NCBI GenBank assembly: GCA_018894105.1
Contig: CM032131.1
Span: forward strand, 17,899,578-17,963,577
Source: Jacaranda mimosifolia
Taxonomy: Eukaryota; Streptophyta; Magnoliopsida; Lamiales; Bignoniaceae
Direction of reading: 5' to 3'
DNA length: 64,000 nucleotides
Shown: piece by piece, positions 44,735 to 57,125 of the stretch
How the letters are laid out: each line of letters starts with the position of its first letter
Position numbering within the stretch: position 1 is the first letter of the stretch
Notes under the pieces: generated by a model
The model's database searches: none
Told to the model about the DNA's origin: nothing
The model's input: the letters and a program-made list of their open reading frames with translations, nothing else
Translations under genes and position numbers: made by a program

Positions 44735-47490
44735 TGTCATGGTTCATAAATTGCAAAGGAAACAAAAAAACAATTGTTGAGATGCCACTCTGATTCAAAC
44801 TTAAATCATAACCCATAATACAAAATGATAGGCCCATAAGAAAATTCTCAAAATCATCTAAAACAGCGACACACTTCAACTTAAGTAGACTGCAACAAAA
44901 GTACTATATATATACATCCCATGACGTTCAACATAATATATACAGGCCACAAATATTGGACTCAAACGTATCATATCATAATATCTCTAAGCAAAATATA
45001 ATGTTCAAGAAATCTCAAAAGCACACATAACTACTCTATTATAAAAGGGATCTCCAGTCCAAGCCCGAAGTCCAAGGCCATCACCTAATCCCTGTTAGAA
45101 AAGAAATCGGAATAACAAAATTAGGTAAGTCCAAAGGACTTAATGAGGGATAATTTCAGTAGTAAATCAGAAGGGTTCTATTGAAAATGAAGTAGTTCAA
45201 CAAATTCTAAATTATCAAGACAATGGAATCAGATCAAGAACATAACAGAACACAAACATAACCAAATTCAGCAAATAGAAACCTTTTCTTCCTTATTGCC
45301 ACATGAGCAGAACATGAACAAATGTAATATAATCAAAATTAAGCAAACCCGTGTAACATTTGCAATTCTATAGATCAAAACATAACATGCATATCACATT
45401 CTCCTTATTCCAACCAATAGAAAAGCATGATAACTTAGTACAATGGCAGATGCCTAGGGTGGACCCCTAGCGCACCGCTGATGCCAAGGGTGGACCCCCA
45501 TAACACATCCCAATACCCAAGATGGACCCTTAGCATACCGTTGATACCCAAGGTGGACCCTTAGCATATCCATGACACCTAGGGTGGACTCCTAGCATGT
45601 CTCATATACCAAAGCTTTACGCTAAGATTGGCATTCGGCCCAATAAAACTCCGTACATATACTATGTAACAATAAACAGATTGCCGACAAGATGAATCAA
45701 TGACATCCAATAAACTCAAAAAAGCTAACAAAGCCAACATATGATAAGCAACACGAATACAAATTGACCAATAACAAATAAACAATGAAAATTCTGGGCA
45801 CCAGAATAGACATGCTAAACTCTTAATAGAACTGAGTTCAAGGAGACAACTTTCATAGGGGTGTACGAATCAATTAACAAAGATCAACAAGAAATTGACC
45901 ATTCTTGAATTCCAAGAATCAAGATTCATGTACAAAACAAGAGCAAGTTCAACCCACACAGGGGTATATCATAGCCGACGGATAAGTTTATATCATGTGC
46001 CAGGTTGGCAGACCCTCACCTCAAAAGCCTCAAAAAAGCAGTCACAGCTTACTGGTCCATAGGACCCAGCTCCTCGGCATCTAACCAAAAGAAGGTTCAT
46101 AGTCAAAATCCTCATATGATCCTATAATCACAATTACACGAATAACATTCTAAAATTGATAATAATCCGGATAAAATGGTAGTTAGGGTTCGATCAATAT
46201 CATCGTTACGAAATGTGCTAAATGTGATGATAATAGAATATATATAGGGATCATTCTAGTCTTGATAAGGAATATAATTAGGCCTTTAATTGCATAATTA
46301 ACCTTGCAACATTACACAAAATCGATTAATAATAGTCCGTCCAACATAATAACCCAATTTGTCACTTAGGTCATAAATCCACAAAATTAAGGTTTAATCA
46401 CTTAATTAACTCAATTATCCCAAATTTATCATTTGATAATACGAATTCGGGCCTACTAATACATAAAGTCACAGATGCATGGTCTATATATCCAAAACTT
46501 ATATCAAATCCCTTCATCTCTTACCGTACTACAAGAATTGTCAAGAATTAACAATACAAGGTCAAATCTCAATTTTCGATATTTACCCAAGATATCTCAA
46601 CCGAAACTTCAAAATCAAAAACTAATACCACCAGCGCGATATCCACGTCAAGGAGAGGAAACTGCTCAAAGCCGCCGCCATGCCACCACCGTCGGTCGCC
46701 AATTGCAGCCACCGAAACTTGTCAACACCACCACTATTAGACGCATCTCAACACCACGAACCTAACGCCCAAAATAATTTCTGCATCCATCTCCGATAAG
46801 CTACTCAATTGGAGCTCTGATCAAACTGCACCACCTCTTGCCACTGTCTCAATTTTTCCTCAACTTTTCCGTCATCGGAGGTCAAAACCCAGAACTAAGC
46901 ACACCACTCTGATCCTTGAGCTAAACCTCACCAAACCCACACCTCAAAACCAAACTTTGCCACTGTACCGTCACTTTCCATCACTCACCGTTGGGACTCA
47001 ATTTTGGTCCTCAATTTTTCGATGGTTCTCCGATTAAAACATGTTTCATGAGGCATCAAAAGCTTCGTAAGGAGGTAGGGAAGACAATAGTTGGCTTAGT
47101 TTTCTATTTCGGGTCATCGCTGATGGAGTTTGTCGGAGAGGGAGATCGTGGGTTTCGGTGAAGAAAATGAAGAAATGAGGGGGAACTATATAAAGAATAA
47201 CTTCCAGAAATCTTAATTCGACCCCAGGATTTCTGCCCATTCCCCAATTAAGTCCTCCAGAATTCTTCAGACTTCAATCTCAGTCCCCAAACTCCTAAGT
47301 GCATAATATTAGCCCGTTTGACCAAAAGAAACTCCATTTTAACCCTCAAAAATTTTAAATATTGTTCAATCAAGTTTCTAAATTTTGCAAATTAGCCCCA
47401 AAATTTTCAAAATCAATTAAAAATTAAAATTCATAAAAACAACATAATATAAGGAAATTTCTACCAACCAAATAATTCCTAGGGGTGTTA
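44735..47490 (-). repeat. 3' LTR (~2.75 kb) of a Gypsy element, with minisatellite
   Basis: The minus strand starts TGTAACACCCCTAGGAATTA at 47490, directly after a purine-rich tract (AAGATGGGGAGGTC), as a 3' LTR should. The far end near 44735 (minus-strand AACCATGACA) is a guess. At 45447-45601 a 25-35-base unit with the core GGTGGACCCYTAGCAYA is repeated about five times. The open frames inside it are spurious. Confidence 0.62.
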
Positions 47491-48009
47491 CAGACCTCCC
47501 CATCTTAAAAGAATCTGGTCCCCAGATTCTCACTTAAGTATTGGAAGAGCTTGGGATATTGTTAGTGTATGAGATCTTCTCGTTCTGAAATTGTTTCTTC
47601 TACATTATGATTGCGCCACAAAATATTTACTGGAGGATTCCTAAGCTCTCAAAACATTTGGTCCAGAATGAGAATTGGTTGCTCTCTATATGTCGAATCA
47701 CTTTCCAACTATATATGCTTTTATGGGATGATGTGAGAAGGATCAGGATAGTACTTTCGAAGTTGTGAGATGTGAAAGACATCATGTATTCCCATTAGGT
47801 CTTGGGGTAGTACTAGACAATAAACTACTGGCCCAATTCTTTCACATATTTTATAGAGACCCATATATCTCGAACTAAGCTTCCTGCCTTTACCAATTCT
47901 TTGGATACCTTTCCTTAGGGATACCTTGAGAAACACTTGGTCACTGACTTCAAATTCCAAATCCTTCATTCTCTTATTTGCATTACTCTTTTATTGTTCT
48001 TGGGCAGCT
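47491..48009 (-). pseudogene. C-terminal end of Gypsy (chromovirus-like) polyprotein: integrase tail and degenerate chromodomain
   Basis: The minus strand gives KDLEFEVSDQVFLKVSLRKG and LSSRYMGLYKICERIGPVVY, then DVFHISQLRKYYPDPSHIIP (47969-47721). This is the integrase C-terminal SH3-like segment of plant Tekay/Del-type elements. In a shifted frame, REQPILILDQMFELRN-like and ILWRNHNVEETISEREDLIH sequence follow, a chromodomain-like tail. The fragment joins abruptly to LTR sequence at 48010, so nearly all of gag-pol is deleted. Confidence 0.77.
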
Positions 48010-48011
48010 TT

Positions 48012-49111
48012 CATAAATCCACAAAATTAGGGTTAATCACTTAATTAACTTAATTATCCCAAAGTTATCATTTGATAAAACAAATTCAGGCCTACTAATA
48101 CATAGAGTCATAGATGCATGGTCTATATCCAAAACCTATATCAAATCCCTTCATCTCTTGACGTACTACAAGAATTATCAAGAATTAACAATACAAGGTC
48201 AAATCTCAATTTTTGATCTTTACCCAAGATATCTCAAACGAAACTTCAAAATCAAAAACTAATACCACCAGCGCGATCTCCACGTCAAGGAGAGGAAACT
48301 GCTCAAAGCCACCGCCATGCCACCACCGCCAGTCGCAGCCACCAAAACTTATCAATACCACCACCATTAGATGTATCTCAACACCACGAACCCAACGCCC
48401 AAAATAATTTCTGCATCCGTCTCTGATAAGCCACTCAATTGGAGCTCCGATCAAACTACACCACATCTCGCCAGCATATCAATTTTTCCTCAATTTTGCC
48501 ATCGTCAGAGATCAAAACCTAGAACTAAGCACGCCACTCTGATCCTTGAGTTAAACCTCACCAAACCCACACCTCAAAACCAGACTTTACCATTGTACCA
48601 TTGCGTTCCGTCACTCACCGTCGGGACTTAATTTCGGTCCTCAATTTTTTGGTGGTCCTTCGATCAAAACAGATTGTGTGAGGTATCAAAGGGTTCCTAA
48701 AGAGGTAGGGAAGACACTAGTTGGCTTAGTTTTCTGTTTCAGGCCATTAATGGTGGAGTTCGCTAGAGAGGGAGGTGGTGGGTTTTGGTGAAGAAAATGA
48801 ACAAATTGGTTGGGGGGAGGGAACTATATAAAGAATAACTTCCAGAAATCTCAATTCAACCCCCCAGGATTTCTGCCGATTCTCCAATTGAGTCCTCCAA
48901 AATTCTTCCAACTTCAATCTCAGTCCCCAAACTTCTAAGTGCTTGACATTAGCCAGTTTGACCCTAAAAAAATTTAAATATTATTCAATCAAGTTTCTAA
49001 ATTTTGCAAATTGGCCCCAAAAATTTCAAAATCAATTAAATAATTAAAATTCATAAAAACAAAATAATATACAGAAATTTCTACCAACCAAATAATTCCT
49101 AGGGTTGTTAC
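48012..49111 (-). repeat. Partial 5' LTR, direct copy of 46380-47490
   Basis: It begins TGTAACAACCCTAGGAATTA at 49111 and parallels the 3' LTR for 1.1 kb (ACACCACGAACC, CTCAATTGGAGCTC and CTTCCAGAAATCT words in both). It then stops at 48012 where integrase sequence begins. The two copies differ by scattered substitutions and small indels. Best explained by a large internal deletion from within the 5' LTR to the end of pol. Confidence 0.72.
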
Positions 49112-49450
49112 ACCGAATTTCTAGTATATATGTAATATTTAATATATGATTAAATATTAAATATATATTTAATTAATATACATAAAGAATATATTTTCAT
49201 GTATATTAATAAATAAATACTATTTTTCTACGGAAAAATATATCACTAGATTATATAAATTTAACGAATATTTAGTATATATGTAATATTTAATATATTA
49301 CTATACACTTAATATATAGTTAATAAATATTCATGAATATGTAATTATTATATATTAATAAATTAGCAACTATTTTTTTACGGATAAATCGAACAAGTGT
49401 AAATTAATACAAATTTGTAAAATTCATTTTGAAAATAGGTTTGTTGATCT
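49112..49450. repeat. AT-rich repeat flanking the endogenous virus (left)
   Basis: Repeats of TATATGTAATATTTAATATA and TTTAACGAATATTTAGTA occur here. The same TTTAACGAATATTTA word begins the right flank at about 57185, so the virus appears to have inserted within one AT-rich repeat. Confidence 0.55.
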
Positions 49451-49581
49451 TTATTAAAGTTTTCAAAAAAACCATTTTCTAAACAATTGCCAACAATCCT
49501 TATCAAACTCAAGTTGTATTAACTTTCTATTATAAGATCCTTTACTAAAATCCAATTTTTTTTCCATTAAAAACAAAACAT

Positions 49582-50697
49582 TTAAATGCGAGTATTTCTC
49601 ATAGAAAAATCCATTTCAGATTCAATTGGTTCAATAGAACCATCACTATTATTATCTGCAGGAATACCATGCACATTATTATCAGAAGAAATCTTTAGCT
49701 TATTAAAATGAGTTTCCAAATTATTATCTTTTCTAGATTCATTGATCCTAGATGTTAAAGCTCTTGAAATATTAGGACTATCAACAATATAATCAATTGG
49801 ATCAAACACAGAAAAAGAAGAAAAAGAGGACCTATGACTTTTATTTGATTTTAACCTATTATTACCAGGTTGTTTAAATTCAATTGTAACTTCTCCATCT
49901 GGAGTCTGAACTATCCTATTAACCTCAGTTTGTATTACCGGTTGAACAGGAACAACATTAACCATTTTCCAATCATCTGGAAATTTAACATCATCCCACT
50001 TTATTGGTTTTCTAGTGGTGATATGAGATTTACAAAAATTAGTCTCAATTAAAATAGTTTCATTTTTATGATTATTAATCATTTTACACATAGGATTCAA
50101 AGTGTAAAGAGGTTTATAATAAATACGATAAGTAATACATATCGTTTCAGTATCAGGCATATAATTATAACCATGCAATTTAACATTCAAAGTTAAAGCA
50201 TGTAAAATATTAACATCAGTTAAAGATAACTGCAAATTAGGATAAACATCAAAATAAACTGGGCCATGTGCCAAGCTGGATTGTATAATACCCATAATTG
50301 AATGCTTCCAGTTTAAATTATGAGCATCACGCAAAATAGCGACAAAACTATTAGGGAGATTATCAAGAGTAAGTGGCTTAAAAGCAACTTGTATTAAACC
50401 AATGTGTAAGAATCTATAATCAGATCTATATCTATCAATATCAAATATATGAAGTAACTGTAAAGTAATATCATCTTTGTCAAGAGGAATAGATTCTTCC
50501 ATGGTTTTAACAATTTGTTTTAAACCAATTTTCTCAAAAGTACCAAATTGATAAATCAATTTCGGATCCACTTTAGGAATGGTCCATTTATTAAGAAGTT
50601 CAATATTAACTGGAAGATCTATTTCTTCCATCCTACTATTTTTAGTAAAAGAAGATTTTCTTTTTATGAAATTCATTAAGGAAACAGTGTTAAACAT
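49582..50697 (-). CDS. Caulimovirid movement protein, uninterrupted (endogenous copy)
   Basis: A single ATG-initiated frame of 371 residues lies 26 bases after the primer site. The central part (residues about 110-200) has the hydrophobic and Gly/Asp pattern of the 30K movement-protein superfamily, for example HGPVYFDVYPNLQLSLTDVN. The C-terminal third is polar, serine- and asparagine-rich. Family members enlarge plasmodesmata so virus can move between cells. This is the only viral gene here with no stop or frameshift. Its position directly after the leader supports the assignment. The call rests on position and overall pattern, not on an alignment. Confidence 0.7.
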   Translation of the reverse strand: MFNTVSLMNFIKRKSSFTKNSRMEEIDLPVNIELLNKWTIPKVDPKLIYQFGTFEKIGLKQIVKTMEESIPLDKDDITLQLLHIFDIDRYRSDYRFLHIGLIQVAFKPLTLDNLPNSFVAILRDAHNLNWKHSIMGIIQSSLAHGPVYFDVYPNLQLSLTDVNILHALTLNVKLHGYNYMPDTETICITYRIYYKPLYTLNPMCKMINNHKNETILIETNFCKSHITTRKPIKWDDVKFPDDWKMVNVVPVQPVIQTEVNRIVQTPDGEVTIEFKQPGNNRLKSNKSHRSSFSSFSVFDPIDYIVDSPNISRALTSRINESRKDNNLETHFNKLKISSDNNVHGIPADNNSDGSIEPIESEMDFSMRNTRI

Positions 50698-50722
50698 GCA
50701 ATCATTAAATACTTCATATACA

Positions 50723-50739
50723 CCATGGCTTCGATACCA
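50723..50739 (-). other. Viral primer-binding site
   Basis: The minus strand reads TGGTATCGAAGCCATGG. It resembles the tRNA-Met complement (TGGTATCAGAGC) used by caulimovirids to start minus-strand synthesis. It lies between the leader and the movement protein, as in the viral genome. Confidence 0.72.
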
Positions 50740-51304
50740 TCAAGGGGTTAGGATCTTATGAAGGAGGCCACAGATCTGGGAGGTTCACAGCATCCCATGA
50801 CTGGGATATCGTTTACCTAAATTTAACTAGCCCACCAAGTATGAATTCTAGAACCAAAGTACCCTCAAATGCCCACAAACGCCAACCTGGCAAACAAGGG
50901 CAAACAGGGTAAACCTCCGGAGGACAACATACTTGGAGTGCCGTTAAACCTCAGAACCCAATCATAACTAGTTAACAAATCCACAGATCTGAATCCTTCT
51001 ACATAGTCCTAATCTTAAGAGACCATTGCCACAATAGTATATGAGATATATAACTCTTACATGTTTAATACTTAACACCTTAGCCTTCCATTAGGCTAAG
51101 TAAACACAAATAAAATTATTAAAAAAAAAAATTTAAAAGAACTAACCTTATTGGGACTGCAAACCAGCAGATCTATATTGTTAACAGACTAAAATTAAAA
51201 AAGGAAAATATTACAAAGGGGTTACACAAGGGAATTCAGGGGAAAAACAAAAAAATTTTAGAGTGGAGTAGGCGGAAGTCCTCATCCAAGAATGAATGTC
51301 TAAC

Positions 51305-51313
51305 CTATATATA
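51305..51313 (-). promoter_or_regulatory. Viral promoter TATA box and leader
   Basis: The minus strand reads GTCTATATATAGG, followed by about 540 bases without a long frame up to the primer site. This matches the intergenic region of caulimovirids, where the pregenomic RNA starts. Its internal position in the insertion shows the permutation. Confidence 0.65.
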
Positions 51314-51497
51314 GACAGAAAGAATACTGTGCGGATTTCAAAATTTTCAAATCCAAACAGTAAAAAGCAAAAATTACAATGCGGATTTCAAACCATTCAA
51401 ATATGAATAGTAACTATAAACAGTAAAAGTGAACAGTCTATTACTGTTCAAATAGTCTATTATTGTTTCCTATTATAAATTCCAAAAATAACCCTAT

Positions 51498-52972
51498 CTA
51501 CAAAATATTATTCCTCTCTTCTAAGAGCAGCCAGGATTTTATTAATATCCTAAGAAGAAGGAATATCTTCATTAGGGTCTTGAGATTCTCCTGCCAAACA
51601 TTCAAATTGATTTTCTCCAGTCTTCGATTTCGAAGAAGTAGCCATTGACACGGTATCGTCATCTTTATTTGAAGAGTCATTATTATCTTGGTCCTTTAAT
51701 TCCTCCTGGACCATATTAAAAACTTCCTTCAATAAATCCGCTTTGGACAATTTTCCTCTGCGCATTTTAATTTTTTCAGAAGCTTTGCCAAAAATTGAAG
51801 AAGCTTCTTTCTTTTTATCATATTCAAATTTTTCATTATAAATCTAGGTAACCTTAAAGATATTATTTAAGGTCTCTTGGCCCTCAATCTGACCTTTGTC
51901 CTTGTCCCTTTGCAACATTTTGTTCCACCATTTAATATAAAAAGAACGATATAAACAAGGAATATTATCTTCAGACATCCCAATTTCTGGCACCCATTTC
52001 CAGATCCAAGGGATTGAGAATTCCATAAAGAATATCATTGCGGCCTTATTATGGACCATCTCATTTTCTTCCTCTGCTTTTATCAATTCTGGAGAATATT
52101 TGCTCCATTGTTCGAATGCTTATCTAAATTGGTCCGGTAAAATATTATGAGTAGGACCATATGGTTTCCACCAAGAAAAGAACCAATTTGGTATGGGATT
52201 ATTAAAAACCTCAGAACATACTTTTATAAACCAAGTATGTTTTTTCCTGGAATTTTCATATAAGACTATATTTTTAAAAGCCTAGATATAATCCCAGTAA
52301 TTAAACTTATAAGTAGTTCTATGATCTCTAAGGAAAAACTCTTTTTCTTTGAGGGAGGATATTCCCCATTCCTCAATGGAAATAATTTTCTTAATTATAA
52401 TTTTACTAAAATTAAAAATATTTTTCTCTTGTAAAGGGAAATAATGATTTACTTCACAAGAGCCAGTTACTATAAACATATTTTCAAAATAAATTCTAGG
52501 TTTATAAGACCCGGCAGCATATGATGTTGTATCCAAATACCTTCGCATTATCATCCAGGTATCCCATTTGAGATCTTTATTATCAAGGACCATTATTATC
52601 TCCTTGTGCTCTTTCTGCTCAAATGTTGTGAGAGAATCCTCATCAACAGGGGAATAAATATTTTTGGGTAACATCAATGAAAGAAAGTCTATTAGATCCT
52701 TCAGGCTTATTTGGTTGGGTAGATGCAGAAGAACTATTAGTTTCTCCTGTTTTATGTTGGTTTTTGAATTGCAGAAATTCTGCAAACAAAGGATCTTTAT
52801 ATAACAGATCAGAAGAATCAGAAGGAAAGGCATATGAGGATTGGGAGATTGGTGAAGCTATTAGCTTCTGTTTGCCATGTTCTATTATTGGCTTAGCATA
52901 ACCAGAACAATTGCTTCCTCTCCCTCCTCTATTATAAAAGGGATTACGGCCACCACCCCTGTAAGGGATCAT
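51498..52972 (-). pseudogene. Caulimovirid ORF after RNase H, function unknown, broken
   Basis: An ATG at 52972 overlaps or abuts the end of RNase H. The N-terminus has a Gly/Arg-rich stretch (YRGGGRNPFYNRGGRGS). After a frameshift near 52663, the body (52655-51844) is rich in aromatic residues, with WFFSWWKPYGPTHNILP near 52165 and FSIPWIWKWVPEI near 52010. The end is acidic and serine-rich. In-frame stops lie near 52283, 52122, 51845 and 51550. It occupies the place of the transactivator/inclusion-body gene of caulimoviruses, but I see no motif of that family. I recall W-x-WW-x-x-YGP-type proteins in other plant endogenous viruses but cannot name a family. Confidence 0.6.
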
Positions 52973-52976
52973 CCCT

Positions 52977-55840
52977 ACAAAAATTCACGGGCTAAGAAAT
53001 CAGGGATACTATTATGGATTCCCTTTTTATAAACAATTTTAAAATCAAAAGGGGCCAAATATGCTTGCCACCTTGCAAACATTTGTTTAGAAATATTATG
53101 TTTAAAATCTTTATTAAACATAAATTAAGCAGCCTGATAATCAGTTTTTATTATAAAGAACTGATTATATAAATCATCTTGAAATTTAAGCACACATTTA
53201 ACTATAGCAAAGATTTCTTTAGCTATAGTAGCATAATTCTTTTGACTATTATTCCACTTACCAGAACAGAATCTAACAAGAATTTCTTGTTTACTATTAG
53301 GATTAATCTGGGTCAATATACCACCATACCCTATATCAGAGGCATCAGTTTCCACAACCTTATCCCAATTAGGATTAGAAAGCATTAAACACGGTAATTG
53401 TTTAACCTTTTATTTAATATTAAGAATAGCATTAGTATGACCATCAGACCAAGGTTTAGGAACCTTTTTAAGCCTATCATATAAAATAGCAGTGTCTTGA
53501 GCTAAATTTTTATAATAAGGAGAAATATAATTTAAACTACCCAAAAATCTTTGTAATTGAGTTTTATCAGTAATTCTATCAGGAAATTTAGAAGCAAATT
53601 CAATACTTCTATAAATAGGAACAATTTTTCCTTTTTCAATAAAATGACCCAAAAACTTTATTTTTGTTTGAAATAAAATCATTTTGGGTTTAGAAATAAC
53701 AAGTCCATTATTAATAATAACTTGTTTAAAAACATTAAGATGTTTGAAATGATTTTCTATAGTATTAGAGAAAACCAAAATATCATCAATATAAACGATA
53801 ATAAAACTATTAAAAGGATTAGAAATATCATTCATAATTTTTTGAAATTCTGAAGGGGCATTCTTCATACCAAAAGGCATAACATTCCATTCATACTGCC
53901 CAAATGGAACATTAAAAGCAGTTTTAAACTTATCATTTTCAGCAATTTGAATTTGCCAATAACCAGATTTTAAATCAAATTTTGAAAAGATATTAGCATC
54001 AAATAATCTATCAAGTAAATCCTTTTTTATTAGGAATAGGATATTTAATCCATTTTAAAACCTTATTAAATGGTTTATAATTAATAACTAATCTAGGGGC
54101 ACCACGTTCTTGTTCATTATGTTTATTAACATAAAACGTTGTACAAGACCAAGAAGACTTGGTTGGCCTTATTAAGCTCTTTTGTAACAAGGACTCTATT
54201 TCTTTTTTACAATATGCTAAATATTTAGAATTCATTTGACAAGGACGAGCTTTAGTAGGAATATTACCATCAAAGCTATCATCACATGGAAGATCGACAA
54301 TATGTTTCTTCCTATTCCAAAAAGCATTAGGGTGTTCATTACACACAGACAAAGCAAACTGGTTTTCAAGAAAAGCAATCTTCTCTTTTAACCTAGGGTT
54401 TTCTAATTGATTATCAATATTAAGACTTACAATTTCTTGTTTTAAGAAATTTATATGATTTGATTTTGCTTTATAAAGATCTTCAATTTTATTAAGATTT
54501 CTAGAAAAAGGTTCAACTATAAATTGAAAATATAAATCAGTACCATTATAAGTAGCACTAAAACCTTTTTGATCAACCTTCTTTAAAGGAAATGTTTTCT
54601 TCACAAAAGGAATACGAAGAATAATTTGATTAGAAATATTTTTAACCAATAAAAAACTATTAGGAATGCAAACTTTATTTTTGCAAATAAAAGCTTTTGA
54701 CAATTTATAATTAATGTCAAGTTTTTCACCATTAGCATAACGCAAAATATAAGTAGTTTTCTCAAAATATTTTGTAGGTATTAATCCTTCTTGAATACAA
54801 TTTAAATCAGCACCACTATCAACAAGTGCAATAAATTCTTTTGAAAAATTATTATCAATCAAAAGATTAATTTTTATTAACCATTTTTGAGAAGTAACCA
54901 TTTCTAATTTAGAAAGGAAATCATCACTCTGAATATTATTAGAAATATTATTGGGAATCATATCAAACAAATTATCTAATCTAGGAACAATTTGTTTTCC
55001 CTGAGAAATTTCTAATTTTCTCATTCTTTCTTCAAGAAACACATTATTCTTTTTTAATTCTATTATCTCTTTTTTCAAGTTATCAACTTCTCTTTTTAAA
55101 TCAATAACAGTAGTAGGACTACTATTCTTATTCCTATCTTCAAGAATTTTATAAACTTCAGACATGGAATAAGGATCACTATCATTAAGCATATTATCAG
55201 GTTTTGAAAAAGAAGGGAAAGAAGAAGAGTGAGATGAACAAGAAGGGAAATTTTCCATTTCATCTATAATTTTAGATCTTAAAATTGGATCTTTAATCAT
55301 TTTCAAAAATTCAATAGTATTATCATTACTAATTACATTCAATTCAGAAAATTGAGAAATTAGATTATAAATATCATCATTATCAGACTTACTATTATCA
55401 GTACTAGTATTATCACAAGACAAAAATACTTTTTTACAAGGATCACATTCAGAACTAGAATTATCAACATAATTATTAACAGAATCAGAAACATAAGAAT
55501 CATCCTCATCTAAGGATTCAAGCATCAATTTAAAAAGAATATCCTTAAGATTATCATCTATCTCAAGACTATTAATCTTTTCTCTCATTCTATATTTATC
55601 AGCATAGTGACCTACCTTGCCACACTTATAACAAGCACCATATTTTCTAAATTTTTTCTTAATGGCTCTATTAGACGTTTTATTAGGTTCTCTATAATTA
55701 CCAGACTCTCTATAATGTCTCATCTTTTCTTTCTGTTTTTCTCTCGTTTGTTTATGAGACTTTTTCCTAACTTTTTTCTTTCTATCATAATATTCATTAT
55801 CTTTTTGAGGTTTATTATTAACCTGTTTGGGGTTTTCCAT
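52977..55840 (-). pseudogene. Caulimovirid zinc knuckle, protease, reverse transcriptase and RNase H, lightly broken
   Basis: From an ATG at 55840: a basic stretch and a zinc knuckle CYKCGKVGHYADKY, in which the last Cys is replaced by Tyr. An acidic, serine-rich linker follows, then an aspartic protease with an intact ALVDSGADLNCI site. The reverse transcriptase has FDLKSGYWQIQI-type and MPFGMKNAPSEFQKIMN blocks and the catalytic YIDDILVF. RNase H begins VVETDASDIGYGG. Lesions seen are a one-base frameshift in an A-run near 54024, an in-frame stop at about 53411 between RT and RNase H, and another near 53124 within RNase H. The frame otherwise continues to about 52977. No integrase is present, as expected for this family. 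Confidence 0.88.
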
Positions 55841-55867
55841 TCCAAACTGACCACAGAACTGACCTAA

Positions 55868-57125
55868 TTATTTTCGTTCTGTAATATTATTACGCTTAAT
55901 CTGCTGATTCAATTTTATCTCATTGCACAAGGATAAACCTTCCTGGATACAAGTTCCAATTAACTTACCATAAGTGAATTTACTATATTTAATATTGGAC
56001 TCATTTTGCCTAATGGTTTTTCTAACTCTCTCGGCAAACAAAGAAGGTAACCCTATCCACAAATTTGGATTTCCAGTTATCACTATTTGATTCTGGGAGT
56101 TCCATTACTCTAGAAAGAAAGGTGTCCTTATACCACCTAAAAGATGTAAGACTCTGACACTTCAAACCATTCAATAAGGTTCTAATGTGCTCAGAATTAT
56201 TAGTCCATCTACCATCTATAATAGTAACAATCAAAGTATAAACAGCATTTTCAGAACTATTACTCGTTCCTTCATGTTTAATAGTATTAAGAATCTCATT
56301 TCTATTATCAACATAAAGATAATTATCCCACCAACCTTTCATTTTTGCAACAGTTTTATCTGTATTACCATTGTTCTTACAGATTGTACTATACATCAAC
56401 ATTCTATGTACCAAATTATAAATATGACGTTCAGTAAATCCATGTAAGTTCCATTCATAGATGTTTTTACCAGAATATGAATTATTAAGAACTAAATCTT
56501 GTTCTTCATGCAACACATCTTGTGGTGTAGGCCTAGGATAATAATAAGTTCTCATTGTTGGCCCATCAGCATAATTTTGAATTTTATTAATCTCATCCTT
56601 AACTCTATTATTATAATCCTTATCATCCAATTCATTATTAAGAGTAGAAATTCTAAATTCTGCAAATTTCTTGGTTATTACCCTCTCTAACTCAGAAACA
56701 TCTCTAAAAATGAAATTATCAATTTTAGGAGGGGGTTGAATAGAAGGCATTGCAATTTGATCTGGAGAAGGGTTTATAAATTGTTTATCAATTCTCTCTT
56801 CCAAACCCGTTATATCTTTATTAAGACTATCAATTCTTTGTATTATACTGGTAAGTCTATAATCAAGTTGAAATAAACTCTCACCAAGAACATTCAAATA
56901 CAAATTAGCATAATTTTGCTGTTTAATTAAAACATTCATATTACGAATATTAACATGAGCACGATCATTTTCAATCAATTTATTAAAAGCAGCAAAAGCA
57001 AAATTATTATTACCTTCAAGATTAAAAGGGTCTTGAGGAGGAAATATTGCTTTTTCTCTCCTACCATTTTCATAAATATAAGTTCTTTCAAGAACAGAGA
57101 TATAAGGTTCAATATAAGTAACCAA
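55868..57125 (-). pseudogene. Caulimovirid coat-protein region, broken
   Basis: The long frame (57125-56022) has no ATG at its start, so its true 5' end was probably cut off at integration. It has a coiled-coil-like segment (about residues 60-120: SIIQRIDSLNKDITGLEERI) and then a capsid-like region containing YEWNLHGFTERHIYNLVHRM and GWWDNYL. A one-base frameshift near 56057 moves the frame to 56083-55868, which ends at a stop 27 bases before the ATG of the next frame. The two may once have formed one polyprotein with the zinc knuckle downstream. The capsid call is by position and pattern. Confidence 0.68.

Noticed and set aside
45447..45601. CRISPR-like array
   Set aside because: Units are adjacent and degenerate with no unique spacers, and the context is a plant LTR; it is a minisatellite.
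46475..46765. 96-residue frame and its copy at 48213-48407
   Set aside because: They are parallel stretches of duplicated LTR sequence without a domain.
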